Shown piece by piece: positions 32,112-38,552 of a DNA stretch of 38,552 nucleotides (position 1 is the first letter of the stretch; each line of letters begins with the position of its first letter). The notes under the pieces were generated by a model that saw only the letters and a list, made by a program, of their open reading frames with translations, was not told the origin of the DNA and ran no database searches. The position numbers and the translations under genes were made by a program. Source of the stretch: Hyphomicrobiales bacterium (GTDB lineage Bacteria > Pseudomonadota > Alphaproteobacteria > Rhizobiales > Rhizobiaceae); contig UCIV01000064.1 of NCBI GenBank assembly GCA_900472575.1, forward strand, positions 1 to 38,552. Reading direction: 5' to 3'.

Positions 32112-33098
32112 TCAGTTGAACCGAATTCGCGGATCAAGTACCGCCAGGAGAATGTCGGAGATCAGCATCCCGACCAGCGTCAGCACACCCATCAGGAGAA
32201 TGAAGCTGCCCGCCAGATACATGTCCTGTCCCACCAGCGCGCGCAGGAGCAAAGGACCTGCGGTCGGCAGGTTGAGAACGATCGCCGTGATGGTGACGCC
32301 GGAGACCAAGTCGGGCAATACCCAGCCGATAGAGCTGACGAACGGGTTGAGCGCGATGCGCACGGGATATTTCAGGATAACCTTGTGCTCTGGCAGTCCC
32401 TTGGCGCGAGCCGTGATCACATAGGGCTTGCTCAGTTCATCGGAGAGGTTAGCTCGGAGGATGCGGATCATGGCGGCAGTGCCGGACATGGCGATGACCA
32501 TCACCGGGATCCACATGTGGCTGAGCATATCCGTGAGCTTGGCAAGGCTCCAGGGAGCATCGACGAATGCCGGCGAGAAGATGCCGCCGACGCTTTGTCC
32601 CAGGAACCGGTAGCTGGCATACATCAGCGTAAGCGCCATGATGAAGTTCGGCACAGCGAGCCCGATGAACCCCAATAACGTAAAGGCGTGATCGCCGAAC
32701 GAATGCCGCCTTACCGCCGAATAGATGCCGATCGGCAGAGAGATCGCCCATATCAGCAGAAGGCTTGCCAGCGAGATCAGCAAAGTTGATCCCATCCGGT
32801 CCCAAATCAGAGTGGAGACCGGCTGGTTCCATTCGAATGAGTAGCCGAAATCGCCGCGGGTTATTATCCCGCCGATCCAAACAAAATACTGAACATAGAC
32901 CGGCTGGTCGAGGCCGTACTGGGCGCGCAACCGCGCGATAGTGGCCTCGTCCAGGTTCTGTCCCCCATCGGCCATGGTTGACAGAAGTGACGTCAGATAG
33001 TCGCCGGGCGGCAACTGGATGATCATGAAGGCGATCAGCGACATGCCGAACAAGGTCGGTATCATGTACAAAACGCGCTTCGCCACATAAGCAAGCAT
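32112..33098 (-). CDS. ABC transporter permease, DppB-like
   Basis: This 328-residue inner-membrane permease starts MLAYVAKRVLYMIPTLFGMS, the classical DppB/OppB opening, followed by LPPGDYL and YGLDQPVYVQYFVWI, and ends LLAVLDPRIRFN as family members do. The EAA-type loop reads YVITARAKGLPEHKVILKYP. Around six membrane segments are visible. It forms the translocation pore with the DppC-like partner. The gene follows the GHL6-like gene after 27 bases. Confidence 0.93.
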   Translation of the reverse strand: MLAYVAKRVLYMIPTLFGMSLIAFMIIQLPPGDYLTSLLSTMADGGQNLDEATIARLRAQYGLDQPVYVQYFVWIGGIITRGDFGYSFEWNQPVSTLIWDRMGSTLLISLASLLLIWAISLPIGIYSAVRRHSFGDHAFTLLGFIGLAVPNFIMALTLMYASYRFLGQSVGGIFSPAFVDAPWSLAKLTDMLSHMWIPVMVIAMSGTAAMIRILRANLSDELSKPYVITARAKGLPEHKVILKYPVRIALNPFVSSIGWVLPDLVSGVTITAIVLNLPTAGPLLLRALVGQDMYLAGSFILLMGVLTLVGMLISDILLAVLDPRIRFN

Positions 33099-33125
33099 GG
33101 TCTCCTCCCGCTGCTATTGCTTGGC

Positions 33126-35240
33126 TCACGACTGCCAGGTGAGATGAACCGTCTCCAGAGCCTCAATGGAGGGCACCAGGATTTCGACACGGTCTCCTAC
33201 AACACGGCTTGAAACCGCTTCGTTGCCGACGAGCAGCTTTACTGCCCCCGGCTTGCGTCCCTTCGGCAGTTCGATCGACAGGCTTTGCTGACCGATCGGA
33301 TAGACCTCCCTCAACGGACCCTTCATCATCATCGGGTTGGTGAGGTTGACCAGGAAGATCGCCATGGCGCCCTCGCTCTCATAGACGGCGATATCGATGA
33401 TCCCTTTGCCCTCGACCCGGACGCGATGATCCTTGCCGATCGCCCAGTTCACCGCATTGGCGATCAATCGGCCGTGGTCGGGAGCAAGCACCTTCCAGAA
33501 GACCTCGCCGATATTCCACGGAATGTAGACGACGCGTCCTCCGTGGCCGGTGTCGCGTGCAATGACGGCGGCTCCGATCGGCGCCTGCCGGGGGTAGACC
33601 TCCTCCATCGGAAGATCTGGAAAGTCCGGCACGTAGAGGAACGGGGTGTCTGCTGTCGCATCTGCATCGACCGCGATCAGACGTGTTCCGCCGATAATGC
33701 GGGCAGCGCCCTCATAGCCCTTGTTCAAGGGGTGCGAGCCGGACAGTGCCACATAGGTGTTCTTGACAGGACCGCGTGGGGCCGATGACAGAGACGCGCC
33801 GAATACCCGCGCCAGACCGAAATCATCCCGTCTTGTCCCGACCTCGTCATAGAGCGAGGTTTCGTGAGCGGCGACGACCGATCCACCGCGCCGGACATAC
33901 CGCTCGATGGCATCGCACTGCTCGTGCGACAGATAGGTCGCATTAGCCAGCACTATGAGCTTGAAGCGATCAAGAGCTTCCGGCGTCATGACCTGATCGG
34001 AGAGGAACTCGAACGGAATGCGCGCTTCGACCATGGCGTGATAGAAACCGAGATCGTTGTGTTCGGCGATGTGCCGCTCTTCTGGTGCCCAGTGCCTGAG
34101 CGTCGTCGACGGATCGATGATGGCGATCTCGGCTGTCGGCTGCATTCCGTCAATTTGCGGCTCGATGTCCGCATGCAAGTTAAATGCCTCGACGACCGGC
34201 TGCACCCAGCGATCATCCGGAACGCAGGCGTTGAATTTTGTGAACCAAGGAAACAGTCCCTGCGCCATACCATCATGGATCCACAGCTTGATCTCTTCGC
34301 CGCTCTGGACGCTGTCCTTCCAGCGATATTCTTCCTCCGGCCCGATGGAGGTTATCAGCCCGACCGGACGGTCGCGGAACGTCCCCCGGATGCGCTTGCC
34401 GTTGCGGCCGGCAGACCAGCCGACCTCGACGCCTTGGCGCGCCTGGTGGTCGACGAACAGGATCGGGCAATGCTTCTGGATGAGTGACAGGTCGAACTCC
34501 ATGAGCGATGAACCGCTCATGTTGGGGATGAAGCTCGCGTGTCGTCGGACGCCCTTCACCGTCTCGTCCCAGTAGACCACGAGGTCCGTGAGTATCCGCC
34601 GGCGCCATGCGGCCCATGCCTGCCATGCGGGATCGCTGGCGTCCGCTTTCGCAGGAAGGTCAAAGCCGGTTTCGCTTTTGAAACGTCTTTGATTATCTTC
34701 GCTGTAGGAAACGCCATGCCCCTGCCAGCGGTTGGCGAACACCGCATCGATATCGTATTTGGTGACGATCTCCTGAATGACCTCGGTGGTAAAGTCGCGG
34801 TTGTAGCTTCCCAGCGCGTCGGTCACGTAGATGCCGGGGAAGGCCCAGTGTTCGCGGGGCGTCCCGTCCCGGTTGATCGCTACCCACTCCGGATGGGCAG
34901 CCGCCGCGTCCGCATGGATGGCATGCGGGTCGACACGCGCCATGACATGCATGCCAAGCTTGCGGGCTCCCTCGACGATGGTGCCGAATGGGTCTGTGCC
35001 GCCGATGAATTTCGACACGTAATGCAGCGGGATTTCACTGGGGTAATAGGCGATATAGCCGCCGGCCGAAAGGCATACAGCGTTCGACTTCGTACGCCGA
35101 AATACGTCGATCCAGAACTCCGGATCGTATTTCTCGGGATCATCTTCCGCGAATGTCAGCTGTGTCCAGCGAGTGGCGGACTTGTACCATTCAGGAGAAC
35201 GATCGGTGGAAACAACGGCTTCGCTTGGTCGATGGAGCAT
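33126..35240 (-). CDS. GHL6-like / GH42-related glycoside hydrolase family protein
   Basis: From the ATG at 35240 (GGAAAG upstream) it has 704 residues; a TTG start at 35258 would add six. The first part is a TIM-barrel of the hypothetical glycosyl hydrolase 6 type: WYKSATRWTQLTFAEDDPEK, AVCLSAGGYIAYYPSEI, LGMHVMARVDPHAIHADAAA, HPEWVAINRDG and YDIDAVFANRWQGHG. The second part resembles the GH42 trimerisation (class I glutamine amidotransferase-like) domain: RFKLIVLANATYLSHEQCDA, YVRRGGSVVAAHETSLYDE and VVYIPWNIGEVFWK. A beta-rich tail ends the protein. No signal peptide is present, so it would act in the cytoplasm on an imported compound. Its substrate is unknown; catalytic residues cannot be assigned by eye. 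Confidence 0.82.
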   Translation of the reverse strand: MLHRPSEAVVSTDRSPEWYKSATRWTQLTFAEDDPEKYDPEFWIDVFRRTKSNAVCLSAGGYIAYYPSEIPLHYVSKFIGGTDPFGTIVEGARKLGMHVMARVDPHAIHADAAAAHPEWVAINRDGTPREHWAFPGIYVTDALGSYNRDFTTEVIQEIVTKYDIDAVFANRWQGHGVSYSEDNQRRFKSETGFDLPAKADASDPAWQAWAAWRRRILTDLVVYWDETVKGVRRHASFIPNMSGSSLMEFDLSLIQKHCPILFVDHQARQGVEVGWSAGRNGKRIRGTFRDRPVGLITSIGPEEEYRWKDSVQSGEEIKLWIHDGMAQGLFPWFTKFNACVPDDRWVQPVVEAFNLHADIEPQIDGMQPTAEIAIIDPSTTLRHWAPEERHIAEHNDLGFYHAMVEARIPFEFLSDQVMTPEALDRFKLIVLANATYLSHEQCDAIERYVRRGGSVVAAHETSLYDEVGTRRDDFGLARVFGASLSSAPRGPVKNTYVALSGSHPLNKGYEGAARIIGGTRLIAVDADATADTPFLYVPDFPDLPMEEVYPRQAPIGAAVIARDTGHGGRVVYIPWNIGEVFWKVLAPDHGRLIANAVNWAIGKDHRVRVEGKGIIDIAVYESEGAMAIFLVNLTNPMMMKGPLREVYPIGQQSLSIELPKGRKPGAVKLLVGNEAVSSRVVGDRVEILVPSIEALETVHLTWQS

Positions 35241-35304
35241 ATGGGCTTTCCATGGCAATAAGGTGCCTTCGCGCCGTGGGGCACGTGCAACAGGTTTAAG
35301 TATG

Positions 35305-35331
35305 CGTCCCAGCCTTTTCAGGACAGGGACG
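35305..35331. other. Hairpin just after the second binding-protein gene
   Basis: CGTCCC (35305-35310) pairs with GGGACG (35326-35331); the 15-base interval contains CCT-TTTC-AGG, which extends the fold. It lies 12 bases after the binding-protein stop on the minus strand, in the 100-base gap before the GHL6-like gene. As in the first operon, it is a candidate for partial termination or message protection that favours the binding protein. Confidence 0.5.
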
Positions 35332-35342
35332 AGACGGTGTGA

Positions 35343-37271
35343 TCAGGCCTTGAAGAAGGTCTCGGGGTTGGCAGGTCCCGGCGTCGGATATCCCCAGGAG
35401 TTCGGCATCGTCTTGGGAACGTTCTGCATGTCATTTCTCACCACACCATAGCTGTCGCTTGGCAGGCAGACGCCGAAAACGTAGAACTGGTCGGCGGCAA
35501 TCTCGAGGATTTCCGCCATCAACCTACGTTGCACCTCGGGATCCGGCGAGCCGAGAACGCGGTCATATCGTTCCAATGCGTCCTTGACCGGCTGGGGTGG
35601 TTCGATTGCTCCCTTGGATGCGGGGTCGCGGTACCACAACTGCCACCCCTTGGCGTAAAGGGCTTCGGTCGTATTGGGGAGGAAGTAGCGTGGATCGAGG
35701 ATCGCTGCGATACCACCATTGCCACCAAAGCGATGCGCCGTGCCATCAAACTCGATACCCTGGCGAACCCGGACCTCCCAGAGCGATCGGTCCATGCTGC
35801 GCATCTGTACATCGACGCCGACCGCCTGGAACATTGGCAGTGCCAGCTGGAAAATGTCGAGGAAGGTCGCACGCGCCTGATCAATCTCGAATATGATCGT
35901 GACCCGTTTGCCGCTCTCATCCTGTCGGAAACCCTCGCTGTCCTTGTTCGGCAGGATCTTGTCCAGCAGGGCATTTGCAGCATCGGGATCGTACTGGGTG
36001 AACTGCGTCGCCAGACGTTCGTTATATAGTGGATCTTCCGCCCGGACGGCGGGCTGCGAGATCGTCCCTTGGCCGATGAACACTGTGTCGATGATCGCCT
36101 GACGGTCCAAAGCCATCGACAGTGCCGCCCTGAAATCTTTGTTGTTGTAAAGCTTCCGCTTGGCTTCGTTCGGATGGTTGAGATTGAGCTGGAAGACCAT
36201 TTCGTTGGTTTCGGTAGAGGTCAGCGTATAAAGGCCGAACCTCCCCTGTTCCTGGGAATCGTAAAGTACGGCGCGGTTGGCTGGGGTGGCTATGTATTGG
36301 TCCATCAGGTCGATCTCACCCTGCATGGCTTTCAGCAGCAGCACCTGTGCATCGGCCACCATCTGGTAAACGATGCGATCGAGGTAAGGCAGTTGATTGC
36401 CCTCGGTATCGACCTTCCAGTAAAAGGGGTTGCGTTCGGCAACCGCGCGGTCGGTGCTCTGCCCCGGCGCAATTGCCATTTTCCAGGCATGGATGACCGG
36501 GCGCTCCGAGTTCTGAAAGAACTCGTTGTCTACGACGAGACCCGCTTCTCGCTGGAACAGCTGGATCCACCCTGACGCCCCCTTGGCCTTGGCCTGCTGC
36601 TCGGCGTCTGGATTATATTTTATGTGGAACTGCTTGAGGTAATGTTTCGGCGCACGCGTCGTCTGGTCGTCGTTTGCCCAAGCGAGCCGCAGCGGGAATA
36701 GTCCGTTGGGTGCCGCGAAGATCACCTTGAAGGTAACGTCGTCGACAGCTTCGAACCGTGCCTTTTTGCCTCCGGCTCTTAGATGGTTCTGGCCAACATC
36801 GTTCAGGCCTTCGTAGTTGAAGATATCTTCGTACCAGAACAGGATGTCGTCGGTGGTAAATTGCTCTCCATCCGACCACTTCATGCCCTTGCGAAGCCTG
36901 AATGTGAATTCTGTTGCGTCGGCATTGCTTTCGAAATGCTCCGCGACGTTCGGCACCACACCCGACCAATCCGGCGCATAACGCAGAAGAGGTTCGTAAG
37001 CCTGGTAGCGGAACAGCATGGATAGTGATCCACCGCCGACAATCGCGCTGTTCCAGTCACCACCATGGGTGCCAACGCGATCTAGAGGCGTTACGACGAG
37101 CGGGTTGATCGGCAGGCGATCCGCGACTGCGGGAAGTCTCCCCGCCTTGACCCATGCATCCAGCATGGCCGGCTCCCTTGCGGGAGTTACCTGCGCAAGC
37201 CCGGGCATTGCAGGCAGAATAACAGCGGCAGCACTCGCAGCCAGAAACGCGCGGCGACTAAATCCTTGCAT
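35343..37271 (-). CDS. ABC transporter substrate-binding protein, SBP_bac_5 family, Tat signal
   Basis: The 642-residue protein starts at the ATG at 37271, where GGAGGAGGAAGG precedes it. The opening FSRRAFLAASAAAVILPAM is a twin-arginine signal (S-R-R-x-F-L) with a cleavage region near GLAQV. The mature part is a large family 5 binding protein: FRYQAYEPLLRYAPDWSGVV, PNVAEHFESN, FTFRLRKGMKWSDGEQFTTD and DFRAALSMALDRQAI. Length and motifs match the oligosaccharide/glycoside branch (AgpA-like) better than short dipeptide binders. It is the first gene of an operon with a glycosidase-family protein, permeases, an ATPase and C3-acid enzymes. Tat export implies folding before translocation. Confidence 0.92.
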   Translation of the reverse strand: MQGFSRRAFLAASAAAVILPAMPGLAQVTPAREPAMLDAWVKAGRLPAVADRLPINPLVVTPLDRVGTHGGDWNSAIVGGGSLSMLFRYQAYEPLLRYAPDWSGVVPNVAEHFESNADATEFTFRLRKGMKWSDGEQFTTDDILFWYEDIFNYEGLNDVGQNHLRAGGKKARFEAVDDVTFKVIFAAPNGLFPLRLAWANDDQTTRAPKHYLKQFHIKYNPDAEQQAKAKGASGWIQLFQREAGLVVDNEFFQNSERPVIHAWKMAIAPGQSTDRAVAERNPFYWKVDTEGNQLPYLDRIVYQMVADAQVLLLKAMQGEIDLMDQYIATPANRAVLYDSQEQGRFGLYTLTSTETNEMVFQLNLNHPNEAKRKLYNNKDFRAALSMALDRQAIIDTVFIGQGTISQPAVRAEDPLYNERLATQFTQYDPDAANALLDKILPNKDSEGFRQDESGKRVTIIFEIDQARATFLDIFQLALPMFQAVGVDVQMRSMDRSLWEVRVRQGIEFDGTAHRFGGNGGIAAILDPRYFLPNTTEALYAKGWQLWYRDPASKGAIEPPQPVKDALERYDRVLGSPDPEVQRRLMAEILEIAADQFYVFGVCLPSDSYGVVRNDMQNVPKTMPNSWGYPTPGPANPETFFKA

Positions 37272-37363
37272 GACCTTCCTCCTCCATTCACGTCGCAGCA
37301 AGGATGGCCTCCCCTCCTCAGGATCGGTCCCGCCACGTTCCCAAAAATTACCCTTCTCAAAGC

Positions 37364-37431
37364 CAGCTTGTATTTCTTACTTTTATCAGCTTGTATTATG
37401 TAATTTGTTAGGTAAAGCGTTATGTTGTATT
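37364..37431. promoter_or_regulatory. Repeated CAGCTTGTATT elements in the SBP/LacI intergenic region
   Basis: CAGCTTGTATT occurs at 37364-37374 and again at 37387-37397, 23 bases apart (about two helical turns). A third TTGTATT lies at 37425-37431. All three are in the same orientation in an AT-rich stretch between the divergent binding-protein and LacI genes. They may be promoter or regulator sites. They do not show the two-fold symmetry expected of a typical LacI operator, so the protein that reads them is uncertain. Confidence 0.5.
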
Positions 37432-37474
37432 TTGTTTTCACGACCGGCAAGCCGGTCTGACGATGAGGATGGTC

Positions 37475-38488
37475 ATGGGCCGGGTTACATTGCAGGACAT
37501 CGCCAACCACGCCGGCCTGTCCAAATTCGCGGTGTCGTGTTCTCTCTCGGGGAAGCCGGGCGTTAGCGACGCTACCCGGAAACGCGTCGGAGATGCTGCT
37601 GAGAAACTGGGATATCTTCGTTCGAAACCAGCAGAAGAACAGCGCGAGATCACTCTGATTTTCCATGATCGTGTTGACAGCGTGAGTTACGAGCTGCGCA
37701 CCATGCTGCAGGACGGCATGCAACGTGAAGCGCATCGTCTTGGTCAGCCTGTTCGTCTGCAATGGACTCACGACGCCAATAGGGTGGAGAGCATAGTGAA
37801 GGACAGCGCGGGGATCATTCTCGTCGGCCCACATGAACAGAAAACGCTAGACATTTTGAACTCATCCGGCGTCCCGGTGGTGCGCCTGGGTTGGGTCGCT
37901 CCTCTCGAACAGGCCGACCATGTCGGTGGAACGGACCATGAAGCGGGGATCGCGGTCGGCGACTATCTGATCGGGCTAGGCCACCGGGACATTGCTTTCC
38001 TGCAGGGCGAGGAAGGATTTCGCGGTCGAATGGAGCGATATCACGGTCTGCGGGAAAGTATGGAGCAGCATCCTGAAGCGCGGCTCCATCACGTGCGGTT
38101 TGATGAGGATGGAGGCTTCATCCCTGCGCTGCGAAAGCTTCACAATGCCGGCATTGCTCCGACGGCCCTGTTTTGCGCCCATGACGGCCTGGCACTCACA
38201 GCCGTTTCCGAACTCCTGGCGCGGGGCTACCGCATCCCGGAGGACATGTCGGTCGTCGGCTTCGGCGACTTCTCCGCTGCTACGCAGATCTCTCCTCACC
38301 TTACTACGATCAAGGTCCAGGGCGTCGAAATGGGTGCGACAGCAATGCGGCTTCTACTGGAGCGGATCGAAACGCGGGACCAGCCGGTGCACGCGAAACG
38401 CATCCTTATCGCGTCGACCTTTGTCGAGCGGCGATCATCGGGCGCCGCGCCGAAGCAAGCGAAATTGTTAGATCACACAAGCGCGTAG
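37475..38488 (+). CDS. LacI family transcriptional regulator
   Basis: The 337-residue protein opens MGRVTLQDIANHAGLSKFAV, a typical LacI helix-turn-helix with the hinge region at SLSGKPGVSDATRKRVGDAA. A periplasmic-binding-protein-like sugar domain follows: AGIILVGPHEQ, VVRLGWVAPLEQADHVGGTD, YLIGLGHRDIAFLQG, ALFCAHDGLALTAVSELLA and MSVVGFGDFSAATQISPHLT. GAGGAT precedes the ATG at 37475, preferred over the ATG at 37463. Divergent transcription from the binding-protein operon points to it as that operon's regulator, responding to the imported compound or a product. The recognition-helix sequence SKFAVSCSL departs from the usual S-x-x-TVSRVL. Confidence 0.92.
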   Translation: MGRVTLQDIANHAGLSKFAVSCSLSGKPGVSDATRKRVGDAAEKLGYLRSKPAEEQREITLIFHDRVDSVSYELRTMLQDGMQREAHRLGQPVRLQWTHDANRVESIVKDSAGIILVGPHEQKTLDILNSSGVPVVRLGWVAPLEQADHVGGTDHEAGIAVGDYLIGLGHRDIAFLQGEEGFRGRMERYHGLRESMEQHPEARLHHVRFDEDGGFIPALRKLHNAGIAPTALFCAHDGLALTAVSELLARGYRIPEDMSVVGFGDFSAATQISPHLTTIKVQGVEMGATAMRLLLERIETRDQPVHAKRILIASTFVERRSSGAAPKQAKLLDHTSA

Positions 38489-38552
38489 AGGCTTCGCTCT
38501 TGAACATGGGGTAATCGCGGGTCGGCTTCCCCAAGGCATTGCCTCAGCAATA

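Noticed and set aside
32449..33129. A 226-codon frame overlapping the DppB-like gene in another phase
   Set aside because: The DppB-like frame has the full family signature from start to end; this one has none.

Overview
The window looks like chromosomal or megaplasmid DNA of a rhizobial alphaproteobacterium (Rhizobium/Agrobacterium/Ensifer type). This is inferred from the density of ABC sugar transporters with adjacent ROK and LacI regulators, the PAS-GGDEF and EAL sequences, and the moderate-to-high GC codon use. No rRNA, tRNA, CRISPR array or intact insertion sequence was seen.

Layout. Positions 1-4300 hold the front part of a PAS-PAS-GGDEF protein (running off the left edge), a small sigma-like ORF, a TetR/MFS pair with a palindromic operator, and the 3' remnant of an EAL phosphodiesterase gene. 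Positions 4365-9525 hold a small membrane protein, then an aldo/keto reductase, an SDR, a 14-TM exporter and a TetR regulator, all on the minus strand, and a divergent RidA gene. Two matching GGAACC-N4-GGTTCC palindromes mark the likely TetR sites. Positions 9840-13410 form a toxin-like accessory patch: a Fic/DUF4172 gene behind two tandem inverted repeats with an exact 33-bp period, a hipBA pair in which hipA carries a one-base frameshift near its start, and a 5'-truncated HNH endonuclease gene.

The first major system (13556-24601, minus strand, ten genes) is an amino-sugar operon. It encodes an AfuA-type binding protein, an ATPase, a fused permease, a PP2C-like phosphatase, AgaS, a ROK kinase, NagA, NagB, a NUDIX protein and a KbaZ/GatZ-family (PF08013) protein. 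A divergent ROK repressor (24895-26028) faces it, with a palindrome sitting between plausible -35 and -10 elements. No tagatose-6-phosphate kinase or KbaY/GatY aldolase is present. The most economical reading is a dual GlcNAc/GalNAc pathway: NagA/NagB give fructose-6-phosphate directly, while AgaS gives tagatose-6-phosphate, which the PF08013 protein would epimerise to fructose-6-phosphate. The PP2C and NUDIX genes are the unexplained members.

The second major system (26248-37271, minus strand, eight genes) links a Tat-exported SBP_bac_5 binding protein, a GHL6-like glycosidase-family protein, two Dpp-type permeases and a fused double ATPase to a complete C3 route (hydroxypyruvate isomerase, tartronate semialdehyde reductase, glycerate kinase). 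A divergent LacI regulator (37475-38488) sits beside repeated TTGTATT elements. The substrate is unknown; a glycoside that yields a C3 acid would fit. Both operons carry a hairpin just after the binding-protein gene, which probably helps keep that gene's transcript in excess.
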